DNA of 5,982 bases from Proteiniphilum sp. UBA5267 (GCA_002411515.1 DHTF01000087.1:1-5982), one strand, 5' to 3'. Positions 1 to 5,982 are shown, numbered from the stretch's first letter. Numbers and translations are program-made. Notes: a model not told the origin generated them from the letters alone.

Positions 1-1058
1 ATGGCACTTTCAAAATAATCGTTGCCTCCTGAGGGGGTGACCCTGTTGTGGTTGTTAAAGACCTGCCTTTTTTTTACTGCTTGCAACAACAGGTATTTGG
101 CATCTTTCTCTGCCAGTTCGGCATAGCTGTCCGCTTCGCAGCCAAACCAGTAATCGGCCTTGCCGAATTGGGTTAACACCGATTCAATATCCAAACCTAC
201 GCTGCCGCGCTCCCGGTTATTTTTGTAACGATAGTCGAGTTGTGCATCGCGGAAAAGAGTTGCATTGAAACTCTTTCCACCCGGCACATACCATGTTCCC
301 TGGAAATTATCGCCCGACAAAACACTGCGGGGGGATGAAACATCTTTTACTTTTTCCTGCAGCTGCAGATAGCGTTGTTCAATACCGGCGAATATACTGT
401 CGGCCTGCGTCTCTTTGTCGAAGAAGGCAGCGATCATTCTGATCCACTCGGCACGGGCAAGGGGCGAATTTTCCATCCATTCCAGGGAATAGATAATAGG
501 GAAGCCCGCTTGAATGAGTCGTTCACTGTAGTTGTCGCGTTGTGCATAGGCCGAACTGATGATGGCTTCCGGTTTCAATGCCAGGGTCATTTCGATGTTT
601 GGGTGAAAGGGATCACCCAAATCGGCTACTTCCTCCGTTTCCAACTTGTGCAGAATTCCGGGATGATAGATACGGAATCCATCGGTGACGCCGGTAATTA
701 CATCCTCTTCCCCCAGCAAGGAGAGAAAAGAAAAGTAGGAAAAAGTGTTGACTGTAAGGGAAGTAAGCGGAGTTTTTAGCTTTATGCCCCCAGCGGGTAG
801 CGAAGTGGAATCGTTCCTGTAAAGATAGTATACCGCATAGGGTTCGTTGTTGTTCCAGGGGTTGTGCAAGGTTACTTTCCTGTAACCGTTGAAATGGTCT
901 ATCTGAAACCCTTTTGCATAACGGGGCACGACCGAGGAAAGTGGTTTTTCCACATCATGCCCGCTTTCGCGATGTTGCCCCCGCTGGCAACCCCAGGTCA
1001 CAAAAAATAGTGTACATGCAATGGAGAGGAGCAGCCGTTTATTTTTTATCAGGAGCAT
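1..1058 (-). CDS. ABC transporter substrate-binding lipoprotein, FecB/BtuF type (partial, 3' end outside window)
   Basis: This is the periplasmic ligand-binding subunit of an ABC importer in the class that carries iron-siderophore, heme or cobalamin (Peripla_BP_2 fold). I translated 352 codons without a stop, and the frame runs off base 1, so roughly 30 C-terminal residues are missing if the protein has the usual length of about 380. The N-terminus is a lipoprotein signal: Lys/Arg at 5-8, a hydrophobic stretch at 9-22, then TWGC with Cys24 as the likely lipidated residue. Residues about 95-170 form the first lobe, including DLGDPFHPNIEMTLALKPEA. Glu156 there, and Glu292 in GLDIESVL of the second lobe, match the two glutamates with which BtuF-type proteins dock on their permease. 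PSGGNDYFES near the edge is typical of the Bacteroidota branch. The ATG at 1058 is the only plausible start, because an in-frame TAA lies four codons upstream. The start lies inside the end of the permease gene, suggesting co-transcription. The ligand cannot be read from the sequence. Confidence 0.9.
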   Translation of the reverse strand, partial: MLLIKNKRLLLSIACTLFFVTWGCQRGQHRESGHDVEKPLSSVVPRYAKGFQIDHFNGYRKVTLHNPWNNNEPYAVYYLYRNDSTSLPAGGIKLKTPLTSLTVNTFSYFSFLSLLGEEDVITGVTDGFRIYHPGILHKLETEEVADLGDPFHPNIEMTLALKPEAIISSAYAQRDNYSERLIQAGFPIIYSLEWMENSPLARAEWIRMIAAFFDKETQADSIFAGIEQRYLQLQEKVKDVSSPRSVLSGDNFQGTWYVPGGKSFNATLFRDAQLDYRYKNNRERGSVGLDIESVLTQFGKADYWFGCEADSYAELAEKDAKYLLLQAVKKRQVFNNHNRVTPSGGNDYFESA

Positions 1059-2181
1059 CGGGCACTTTTTTTATGTTGTTCTTCAACTTGGACGGTTCAT
1101 AGCCGGGTATTTTCACCTTGCGTGTTTTGAGACGTGTGGTTACACGCGGTTCGGCTTTGGATCCCGGAACATACTCGTGCCGGTACATGTTGAAAAAAAG
1201 AATAAAGAGGGAGAGCAACAAAGGTCCGAAAATCACGCCCCAGAATCCGAACATGGGCAGACCAATCAGTACGCCAAAGACGGTAATGAGGGGATGGATA
1301 TCAGCCAGCTTCTTTTGTAGCAGAAAACGGGCTACGTTATCTACACCACCAATGATGAAGAAGCCATACAACAGCAATCCGATACCGTTCACATAATCGG
1401 CATTCAGTAGCATTCCAATGGCGATGGGTGCCCATACAATGGTGGTGCCCACAATGGGAATAATGGTGGAGAAAGCGGTGAGAATGGCATAGAGAATGGC
1501 ACTCTCCACACCAAAAAGCAAGTATCCCATATAGGCAAAGAAACCCTGGATAATCGCTAAAAGTGGTATCCCGATGGCATTGGCCTGGATAATCAGTCGG
1601 GTCTCTTCTGCTACAATCTGTTTGTTTTCTTCCTTAAAAGGCAATATCTCCCGGATGGATTTCTCAAACTCGATATTGCTGAAAAGCATGTAGTACAATA
1701 CAAAGAGGATCACGATCACATTGATCACGAAGGCATAGATGCTACTTCCCAGGGCCTGCAGAATGTTAGTCCCTGCCCGGGGAATGACGGCCAGGTTCTC
1801 GGGGGTGAAAATATCAAATCCCAGCTTCTCCTCAAGCAGGTCCACGAAACTGTTTACCCTCGCAAGAATAGCTTCGGGATCGATTGTGATACTCGAGAAG
1901 GTGTCAATAATCAGAAAAGCGATGCCCGTGAGGGGGAGGAGTATGAAAAAAAGTACCTCGAGGACGATTAAAAGCGCACTCAACGACTTTTTGAAATGGA
2001 ACTTTTGGGTCAGAAATTTTTGTTGCCCGTTCACAATCACATACAGTGTGGCCGCACCCAGAAAGCCACTCATGTAGGGACGGGTATACTTGAAAATAAT
2101 CAACCCCAGTAAGATCAATAGTCCTATGAGGATGTATTTATAATGAACACTTTTTTTTTCTTTATCCGCCTGTATAATCAT
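1039..2181 (-). CDS. AI-2E family transporter (PerM/TqsA/YdiK-type membrane permease)
   Basis: A 380-residue inner-membrane protein of the AI-2E transporter family (PF01594). Characterised members include TqsA, linked to autoinducer-2 export, and Na+/H+ antiporters, so the family name does not fix the substrate. Hydrophobic segments lie at about 15-31, 36-52, 66-93, 148-168, 203-224, 228-258, 263-278 and 298-331, the usual layout with a soluble stretch (about 95-145) after the third segment. Two conserved blocks are clear: PIVGTTIVWAPIAIGMLL at about 242-259 and, near the C-terminus, HPLITVFGVLIGLPMFGFWG at 296-315 followed by VIFGPLL. A basic, hydrophilic tail of about 45 residues (334-380) is probably cytoplasmic. 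Full length for the family, with no sign of damage. It starts 33 bases after the DUF2007 gene, and its last 20 bases overlap the start of the substrate-binding lipoprotein gene. A role in uptake of that lipoprotein's ligand is possible but unsupported. Confidence 0.93.
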   Translation of the reverse strand: MIIQADKEKKSVHYKYILIGLLILLGLIIFKYTRPYMSGFLGAATLYVIVNGQQKFLTQKFHFKKSLSALLIVLEVLFFILLPLTGIAFLIIDTFSSITIDPEAILARVNSFVDLLEEKLGFDIFTPENLAVIPRAGTNILQALGSSIYAFVINVIVILFVLYYMLFSNIEFEKSIREILPFKEENKQIVAEETRLIIQANAIGIPLLAIIQGFFAYMGYLLFGVESAILYAILTAFSTIIPIVGTTIVWAPIAIGMLLNADYVNGIGLLLYGFFIIGGVDNVARFLLQKKLADIHPLITVFGVLIGLPMFGFWGVIFGPLLLSLFILFFNMYRHEYVPGSKAEPRVTTRLKTRKVKIPGYEPSKLKNNIKKVPDAPDKK

Positions 2182-2214
2182 TTTGGTCTGCTGCGTACAA
2201 TTTAAGCGCGATTA

Positions 2215-2451
2215 TCAAAGAAACAGAAAATCTTCCGGTTGTGCAAATCCACCCTCTATGAGTGCTGCTTTAGCCTGTTCGAGGTCGGAAGCTTTTACCT
2301 GCATTTCTATCTCTCCGATTGTGTATGACAACCTGTTTGCCGTAAGATTCTTCATGTAGGTTTCTATTCCTCTCATTTCCATGAAGGACTGCACAATGGT
2401 TACATCGGCCGGGAATGTGAATGTTTTAACAGTAACGAAACTTTCTTCCAT
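2215..2451 (-). CDS. DUF2007 domain protein (small putative signal-transducing protein)
   Basis: A 78-residue soluble protein that matches the DUF2007 pattern. It opens with a beta strand (VTVKTF), then a helix that places a residue pair before a 'RGIE' turn (VTIVQSFMEMRGIETYMKN, about 17-35), followed by a strand (IGEIEMQVKASDLEQAKAAL, about 46-65) and a short acidic end (QPEDFLFL). DUF2007 proteins have a GlnB-like ferredoxin fold and no established biochemical role; 'signal transducing' is only a family label. There is no signal peptide or membrane segment, so it should be cytoplasmic. It is the first gene of the minus-strand group and lies 33 bases ahead of the AI-2E permease, so it could be a regulatory partner of that permease, by context only. 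The ATG at 2451 is the natural start; no Shine-Dalgarno is seen, as is usual in Bacteroidota. Confidence 0.85.
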   Translation of the reverse strand: MEESFVTVKTFTFPADVTIVQSFMEMRGIETYMKNLTANRLSYTIGEIEMQVKASDLEQAKAALIEGGFAQPEDFLFL

Positions 2452-2475
2452 AGTCTGTTATATATTTAGATAGTG

Positions 2476-2483
2476 TAAAAATA
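2476..2483 (-). promoter_or_regulatory. Weak candidate -7 element for the minus-strand operon
   Basis: On the minus strand these bases read TATTTTTA, seven of eight matches to the Bacteroidota -7 consensus TANNTTTG (the final G is A). It lies 24 bases before the DUF2007 start, which would give a short leader. No TTTG -33 box is seen at the expected 19-base spacing, and the spacer is so AT-rich that a chance match is quite possible. Confidence 0.25.
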
Positions 2484-2526
2484 CGCTTTTTTTTAAATAA
2501 AACAGTACTTAAAGATTTTTTTGACT

Positions 2527-2534
2527 TAAATTTG
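2527..2534 (+). promoter_or_regulatory. Bacteroidota-type -7 promoter element (TAAATTTG) ahead of the dehydrogenase-peptidase pair
   Basis: TAAATTTG matches the TANNTTTG -7 consensus of the Bacteroidota primary sigma factor exactly. It lies 36 bases before the ATG at 2571, a normal distance for a short AU-rich leader. I do not find a clean TTTG -33 box 19 bases upstream, so support rests on the -7 box, its position and the divergent gene layout. The element also contains the TTG codon at 2532 that would otherwise be the longest-frame start of the downstream gene. Confidence 0.45.
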
Positions 2535-2570
2535 GACTTTATTCACCCTCACAAACTATATTCAACATCT

Positions 2571-3332
2571 ATGCAAAAAATAGCACTGATTACAGGAGCC
2601 ACATCGGGAATTGGTCGCGCCACAGCCATTACCCTCGCCGAAAAAGGATTGAACCTGATTATCACAGGCCGTCGCGAAACCCATTTGCTTTCACTGAAAA
2701 AGGAACTGGAGGCAAAAGGAGTATCTGTACTCCCGCTTTGTTTTGATGTGAGAAATGAGGCCGAAGTGAATGAGGCACTTTACAACCTGCCCACGGCATG
2801 GGAAAACGTGGATATACTGGTTAACAATGCCGGACTGGCAGCAGGTCTGAACACCCTGCAGGAAGGTAGCACCGACGACTGGGATCGCATGATAGACACC
2901 AACGTGAAAGGCCTGCTGTATGTGACCAGGGCCATTGCGCCAGGAATGGTGGAGCGCCATATCGGACAGATCATCAATATTGGCTCCATCGCTGGAAAAG
3001 AAGTCTATCCCAATGGCAACGTTTACTGTGCGACCAAACACGCCGTGGATGCGCTCACCAAAGGAATGCGCATGGATTTGTTGCCCCACAATGTGCGGGT
3101 GACGCAAATTTGTCCGGGCGCAGTGGAAACGGAATTCTCCCTGGTTCGTTTTCATGGTGACAGCTCGCGTGCCGCGAAAGTATATGAGGGATTCGAGAAC
3201 CTGGTGGCTGCCGATATCGCCGATTGCATCTGGTTTGTAGTTTCCCGTCCATCTCATGTGAATATCAATGATTTGGTGGTGATGCCAACTGCACAGGCAT
3301 CGGCCACGCTTTTTCACAAAGTGTCAATTTAA
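2571..3332 (+). CDS. ydfG: Short-chain dehydrogenase/reductase, YdfG-like NADP-dependent 3-hydroxy acid (serine/threonine) dehydrogenase
   Basis: A 253-residue classical SDR. E. coli YdfG and its yeast relative oxidise the 3-hydroxyl of L-allo-threonine, serine and related 3-hydroxy acids with NADP+; the same reaction is likely here but substrate is inferred. Visible motifs, numbered from the ATG at 2571, are TGATSGIG at 8-15 (Rossmann glycines), TGRR at 32-35 (basic residues favouring NADP), DVRN at 59-62, NNAG at 85-88, Asn111, Ser139 in NIGS, Tyr152-x3-Lys156 (YCATK) and PG at 182-183. Segments such as DILVNNAGLA, DWDRMIDTN, KGLLYVTRAI, PGMVER and the ending HVNIN...MPT closely follow YdfG as I remember it. 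The frame is open back to a TTG at 2532, but that codon sits in the promoter -7 box and the TGxxxGxG motif is normally close to the N-terminus, so the ATG is the better start. No signal peptide, hence cytoplasmic. The S9 peptidase gene follows after 11 bases. The symbol reflects subfamily resemblance, not proven orthology. Confidence 0.9.
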   Translation: MQKIALITGATSGIGRATAITLAEKGLNLIITGRRETHLLSLKKELEAKGVSVLPLCFDVRNEAEVNEALYNLPTAWENVDILVNNAGLAAGLNTLQEGSTDDWDRMIDTNVKGLLYVTRAIAPGMVERHIGQIINIGSIAGKEVYPNGNVYCATKHAVDALTKGMRMDLLPHNVRVTQICPGAVETEFSLVRFHGDSSRAAKVYEGFENLVAADIADCIWFVVSRPSHVNINDLVVMPTAQASATLFHKVSI

Positions 3333-3343
3333 TCTTTTCGGAA

Positions 3344-5788
3344 ATGAAAATTGTTTTACTTACGTTCTTATCCATGATGATGTCAGTTTTACAAGCACAA
3401 GAGAAAATAGTATATCAAACGCCTCCCCACGAAATCATGGAGCTGGTGGACATTGAAAGAGCTCCCAGTGTGGTGCTGGATAGCAAAAAAGAACAGATGC
3501 TGTTTCTTCATCGCCCTACATTTATGTCGCTGAACGAACTGAATCAGCCGGAAATGCGACTGGGAGGCTTACGAATCAATCCTGAAACCAATATTTCAAG
3601 TACGCTCACTTATTATCAGGATATCCGCTACCAGAAAGTGATGGAGCAAGAGGTAAAACCCATCGCCGGGTTACCTGAACATCCGCGGATCGCTTACATC
3701 TCCTTCTCACCCGATGAGACCAAAATTGCCTTCACGCATACAGCGCCAACGGGCGTTGAGTTATGGATGGCAGATTTGGAAAAACTGACCGCGGTGAAAT
3801 TGACCGATGCGGTGCTCAATGCCAATGCGGGCATGCCATACACCTGGTTTCCCAATAGCAGAAGCTTGCTGGTGAGGATGCTGCCGGAGAACCGTAAAGA
3901 ACTGGTAAATAATAAAATGACGCTCCCTGTGGGGCCGGTTGTGTCGACCAGTGACGGTGGAATTTCACAAAATCGCACCTATCAGGATCTGTTGAAAAAC
4001 CCCCTTGACGAAGCCAATTTTGAAACACTCATGACTTCCGAGTTGTATAAGGTAGAAACAGACGGGACGAAAACAGGTTGGAAAGAAGCGGGAATGTATA
4101 TCAGCGAGGATTTTTCACCCGATGGATCTTTTCTTTTGCTGACCACCCTTTCTCATCCCTTTTCTTATGTGGTTCCTTATTACAGCTTTCCCAATGAAAC
4201 CGACCTGTATACTTCCGACGGTCGCTTCCTGCTCAATTTTAATCGGCGGCCCCTGCTCGACAAGCTACCTGTGGGTTTTATGGCTACACACGAAGGCAAA
4301 AGAAGCATTCACTGGCGTGGCGATAAGCCAGCCACGCTTGCCTGGGTGGAGGCACTGGACAAAGGCGATCCGGAAGTGAAGGTGCCTTTCCGTGATGCAT
4401 TGTTTGAGCTGGATGCTCCCTTCACAGATGCTCCTCGTGCTTTGATGCAAATGAGGGATCGTTTTGCCGACATCTTATGGGGAAACGACCAGTATGCCGT
4501 GGTATATGACAGGTGGTGGAATACCCGCAACAGCAGGATTTATCTGTTTGATCCTTCTCACCCGGAAAAGGAGCCACGCATCATGGACGACAGGAATTAT
4601 CAGGATGTATACAGTGATCCCGGTATCTTTCAGACCGAAAAAAATGCCTTGGGTAGTTACACCCTGAAGATCGATGAGAACACAGCGTACCTCTTTGGCG
4701 ACGGATACAGCGCCGAAGGCCAGTTTCCTTTTGTGGATGCACTAAACCTGGAAACACTTGGCAAGAAACGGATTTATCAATCCACTGCCACCGATCAGCT
4801 GGAAGATTTAGTCTCTTTCATCGATAGCAAGGCCGGTACGTTGCTTACCCGCATACAATCTCCCACGGCATATCCCAACTATTACATCCGGAACATCAAA
4901 AAAAGAATAGCCAACATGCCGCTTACCGCATTCGAGAATCCGTTTAAAAGTATCGAAGGGGTATACAAGGAGGTGATCAATTACAAGAGAAGCGATAGTG
5001 TGGCTCTCTCTGGAACACTGTATCTCCCTGTCGGCTATGACAGGGTGAAGAAAGAGAAGCTGCCATTGATCTTGTGGGCTTATCCCACGGAATTCAAAGA
5101 CAAAGACAGTGCCGGGCAGCGTACTGCTAATCCAAATACTTTCACCTACCTTTCGTATGGCAATCCCATATACTGGGTGACCCGTGGATATGCCGTACTC
5201 GACGATGCGGCTTTTCCCATCGTGGGAGAAGGAGAAGAGCAACCCAACGATACATTTGTGGCACAGTTGGTAGATAATGCCAAAGCGGCCATCGATGCGG
5301 TGGATGCACTGGGGTATATCGACAGAAGTAGGGTTGCCGTGGGTGGCCACTCCTATGGTGCCTTTATGACAGCCAACCTGCTGACTCATTCCGACCTTTT
5401 TGCTGCCGGTATTGCCCGCAGCGGAGCTTACAACCGCACACTCACGCCATTTGGTTTTCAAAGTGAGGAACGCAATTATTGGGAAGCACCGCAAGTATAC
5501 AACAGCATGTCACCTTTCATGCATGTGGACAAGATGAAAACCCCCATGTTGCTGATTCATGGCGAAGCCGACGACAACTCGGGCACACATACCATGCAGA
5601 GTGAACGTTATTTTCAGGCACTTAAAAGCTTTGGTGCACCGGTGCGACTGGTGATACTGCCACTGGAAAGTCACGGGTATGTTGCACGCGAGAATGTGTT
5701 GCACCTCTTGTGGGAACAGGATCAGTGGTTGGAGAAATATGTGAAGAACAGAAATGTTGATATTGTTGAGGCTTCCAATCCCTTGTAG
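3344..5788 (+). CDS. Exported S9 family serine peptidase, glutamyl endopeptidase-like (S9D)
   Basis: An 814-residue prolyl-oligopeptidase-clan peptidase. A signal peptide is clear (Lys2, hydrophobic 3-16, probable cleavage after LQA at 16-18) with no lipobox Cys, so the mature enzyme should be periplasmic or released. Residues about 45-540 form the beta-propeller that restricts substrate access, with blade-type SPD motifs at FSPDETKIAF (121-130) and FSPDGSFLLL (257-266). The alpha/beta-hydrolase domain covers about 550-800. The triad is Ser670 in GGHSYGAFMT, Asp743 in HGEADDN and His777 in LESHGY. Blocks GIARSGAYNRTLTPFGFQ, the YPTEFKDKDSAGQ segment, GEGEEQPND and ending SHGYVARENVLHLLWE strongly resemble the plant chloroplast glutamyl endopeptidase, rather than dipeptidyl peptidase IV or acylaminoacyl peptidase. 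Cleavage after glutamate is therefore likely but unproven. It begins 11 bases after the dehydrogenase stop, consistent with one transcript. No truncation is seen. The ATG at 3344 is supported by the signal peptide directly after it. Confidence 0.93.
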   Translation: MKIVLLTFLSMMMSVLQAQEKIVYQTPPHEIMELVDIERAPSVVLDSKKEQMLFLHRPTFMSLNELNQPEMRLGGLRINPETNISSTLTYYQDIRYQKVMEQEVKPIAGLPEHPRIAYISFSPDETKIAFTHTAPTGVELWMADLEKLTAVKLTDAVLNANAGMPYTWFPNSRSLLVRMLPENRKELVNNKMTLPVGPVVSTSDGGISQNRTYQDLLKNPLDEANFETLMTSELYKVETDGTKTGWKEAGMYISEDFSPDGSFLLLTTLSHPFSYVVPYYSFPNETDLYTSDGRFLLNFNRRPLLDKLPVGFMATHEGKRSIHWRGDKPATLAWVEALDKGDPEVKVPFRDALFELDAPFTDAPRALMQMRDRFADILWGNDQYAVVYDRWWNTRNSRIYLFDPSHPEKEPRIMDDRNYQDVYSDPGIFQTEKNALGSYTLKIDENTAYLFGDGYSAEGQFPFVDALNLETLGKKRIYQSTATDQLEDLVSFIDSKAGTLLTRIQSPTAYPNYYIRNIKKRIANMPLTAFENPFKSIEGVYKEVINYKRSDSVALSGTLYLPVGYDRVKKEKLPLILWAYPTEFKDKDSAGQRTANPNTFTYLSYGNPIYWVTRGYAVLDDAAFPIVGEGEEQPNDTFVAQLVDNAKAAIDAVDALGYIDRSRVAVGGHSYGAFMTANLLTHSDLFAAGIARSGAYNRTLTPFGFQSEERNYWEAPQVYNSMSPFMHVDKMKTPMLLIHGEADDNSGTHTMQSERYFQALKSFGAPVRLVILPLESHGYVARENVLHLLWEQDQWLEKYVKNRNVDIVEASNPL

Positions 5789-5821
5789 ATGTCATATAGA
5801 GCGGGAGTCGGACAACATGAC

Positions 5822-5852
5822 TTTGTCAGTTGGCGACTGAAATTTTGTCAGA
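5822..5852 (+). promoter_or_regulatory. Cluster of three TTTGTCAGT-like half-sites, possible activator or operator site upstream of groES
   Basis: TTTGTCAGT occurs at 5822-5830, its partial reverse complement ACTGAAATT at 5836-5844, and TTTGTCAGA again at 5844-5852. The first two form a perfect inner inverted repeat, TCAGT-N5-ACTGA (5826-5840); the second and third form CTGA-N7-TCAG (5837-5851). The alternating arrangement looks like a dimer-binding protein site, and it ends 21 bases before the sigma-54-like element. The function is inferred from arrangement alone. Confidence 0.4.
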
Positions 5853-5872
5853 TTCCTCCGGATAGTTTTTTA

Positions 5873-5888
5873 TGGCACAGAATTCGCT
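5873..5888 (+). promoter_or_regulatory. Candidate sigma-54 (-24/-12) promoter of groES
   Basis: TGGCACAGAATTCGCT fits the RpoN consensus TGGCACGNNNNTTGCW at all but two defined positions. It has the invariant GG (5874-5875) and GC (5886-5887) at exactly the required 10-base separation. A start of transcription about 12 bases past the GC, near 5899, would give a leader of roughly 50 bases to the groES ATG. Many Bacteroidota encode RpoN, but whether this one does cannot be seen here. No full TANNTTTG box is present in the spacer as an alternative; TATGTTGG at 5888-5895 and TAGTTTTT at 5863-5870 are one-mismatch candidates. Confidence 0.45.
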
Positions 5889-5947
5889 ATGTTGGTTATG
5901 TCAATTAGATCATCAACATTAATTATTTTAATATCAATTTTAGGAAT

Positions 5948-5982
5948 ATGAATATTAAACCATTGGCAGACAGAGTGCTGGT
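5948..5982 (+). CDS. groES: Co-chaperonin GroES (partial, N-terminal 11 codons)
   Basis: The visible residues are MNIKPLADRVLV (the last from an incomplete codon), the first beta strand of the 10-kDa co-chaperonin, in the form usual in Bacteroidales. GroES caps the GroEL folding chamber in an ATP-dependent cycle in the cytoplasm; groEL is expected directly downstream, outside the window. The ATG at 5948 is preceded by an AT-rich leader with TAGGA only two bases away, too close to act as a normal Shine-Dalgarno site. The piece is short, but the motif is highly characteristic and I see no competing identity. Confidence 0.9.
   Translation, partial: MNIKPLADRVL

Larger units (their letters stand above)
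5789..5947. other. Intergenic region between the S9 peptidase gene and groES
   Basis: These 159 bases have no convincing coding potential. They hold only a weak inverted repeat right after the peptidase stop (GTCAT at 5791-5795 with ATGAC at 5817-5821, 21-base loop, short T run), so I do not call a terminator. The rest contains repeated TGTCAG-like half-sites, a GG-N10-GC promoter-like element, and an AT-rich leader running to the groES ATG. Confidence 0.7.

Noticed and set aside
375..779. Plus-strand reading frame of 134 codons in the left part
   Set aside because: The opposite strand carries a continuous, conserved substrate-binding protein through this whole stretch; the plus-strand product has no family resemblance.
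2487..2494. Run of eight Ts as a terminator in the divergent spacer
   Set aside because: No GC-rich hairpin precedes it on either strand, and both flanking genes are transcribed away from the spacer, so no terminator is expected.
2691..3317. Long minus-strand reading frame (208 codons) opposite the dehydrogenase gene
   Set aside because: It is fully antisense to a gene with complete SDR motifs, its product is rich in His, Cys and Arg with no recognisable domain, and it is explained by codon bias of the real gene.
4808..5494. Long minus-strand reading frame (228 codons) opposite the peptidase gene
   Set aside because: It lies wholly within the conserved S9 coding sequence, has no recognisable domain or separate promoter, and looks like a mirror of the real frame.
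5791..5826. Rho-independent terminator after the peptidase gene
   Set aside because: The only inverted repeat (GTCAT/ATGAC) has a 5-base AT-rich stem and a 21-base loop, with just three Ts after it; too weak to call.
5789..5947. CIRCE operator (TTAGCACTC-N9-GAGTGCTAA) upstream of groES
   Set aside because: Looked for specifically because of groES; neither arm is present in the spacer.

Overview
The window reads as ordinary chromosomal DNA from a Bacteroidota bacterium, most likely order Bacteroidales. The evidence is the groES N-terminus at the right edge (MNIKPLADRVLV), a promoter element of the Bacteroidota -7 type (TANNTTTG), starts without Shine-Dalgarno sequences, and gene types common in that group (a FecB/BtuF-type lipoprotein of about 380 residues, a secreted S9 peptidase, a DUF2007 protein beside an AI-2E permease). 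A proteolytic genus such as Proteiniphilum or Petrimonas would fit, but the genus is a guess.

Left half, minus strand (2451 down to 1): three genes run the same way and are probably one operon. In transcription order they are a 78-residue DUF2007 protein, a 380-residue AI-2E family (PerM/TqsA-type) membrane permease, and the first 352 residues of an ABC-transporter substrate-binding lipoprotein of the iron-siderophore/heme/cobalamin class. The lipoprotein gene starts 20 bases inside the end of the permease gene and leaves the window at base 1. Permease and ATPase genes would be expected just outside.

Middle: a 119-base AT-rich divergent spacer (2452-2570) separates this operon from a plus-strand pair and carries a good -7 element (TAAATTTG) for the rightward genes.

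Right half, plus strand: a YdfG-like short-chain dehydrogenase (2571-3332) is followed after 11 bases by an exported 814-residue serine peptidase of the prolyl-oligopeptidase clan (3344-5788). The peptidase most resembles the plant chloroplast glutamyl endopeptidase group (S9D). The pair could link periplasmic peptide breakdown to cytoplasmic hydroxy-amino-acid oxidation, but that is inferred from adjacency only.

Right edge: a 159-base spacer leads to the first 11 complete codons of groES. It lacks a CIRCE operator. Instead it has a GG-N10-GC element resembling a sigma-54 -24/-12 promoter, preceded by three alternating copies of a TTTGTCAGT-like half-site. This is the most interesting signal in the window. 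I saw no mobile elements, CRISPR arrays, tRNA or rRNA genes, and no novel multi-gene system.
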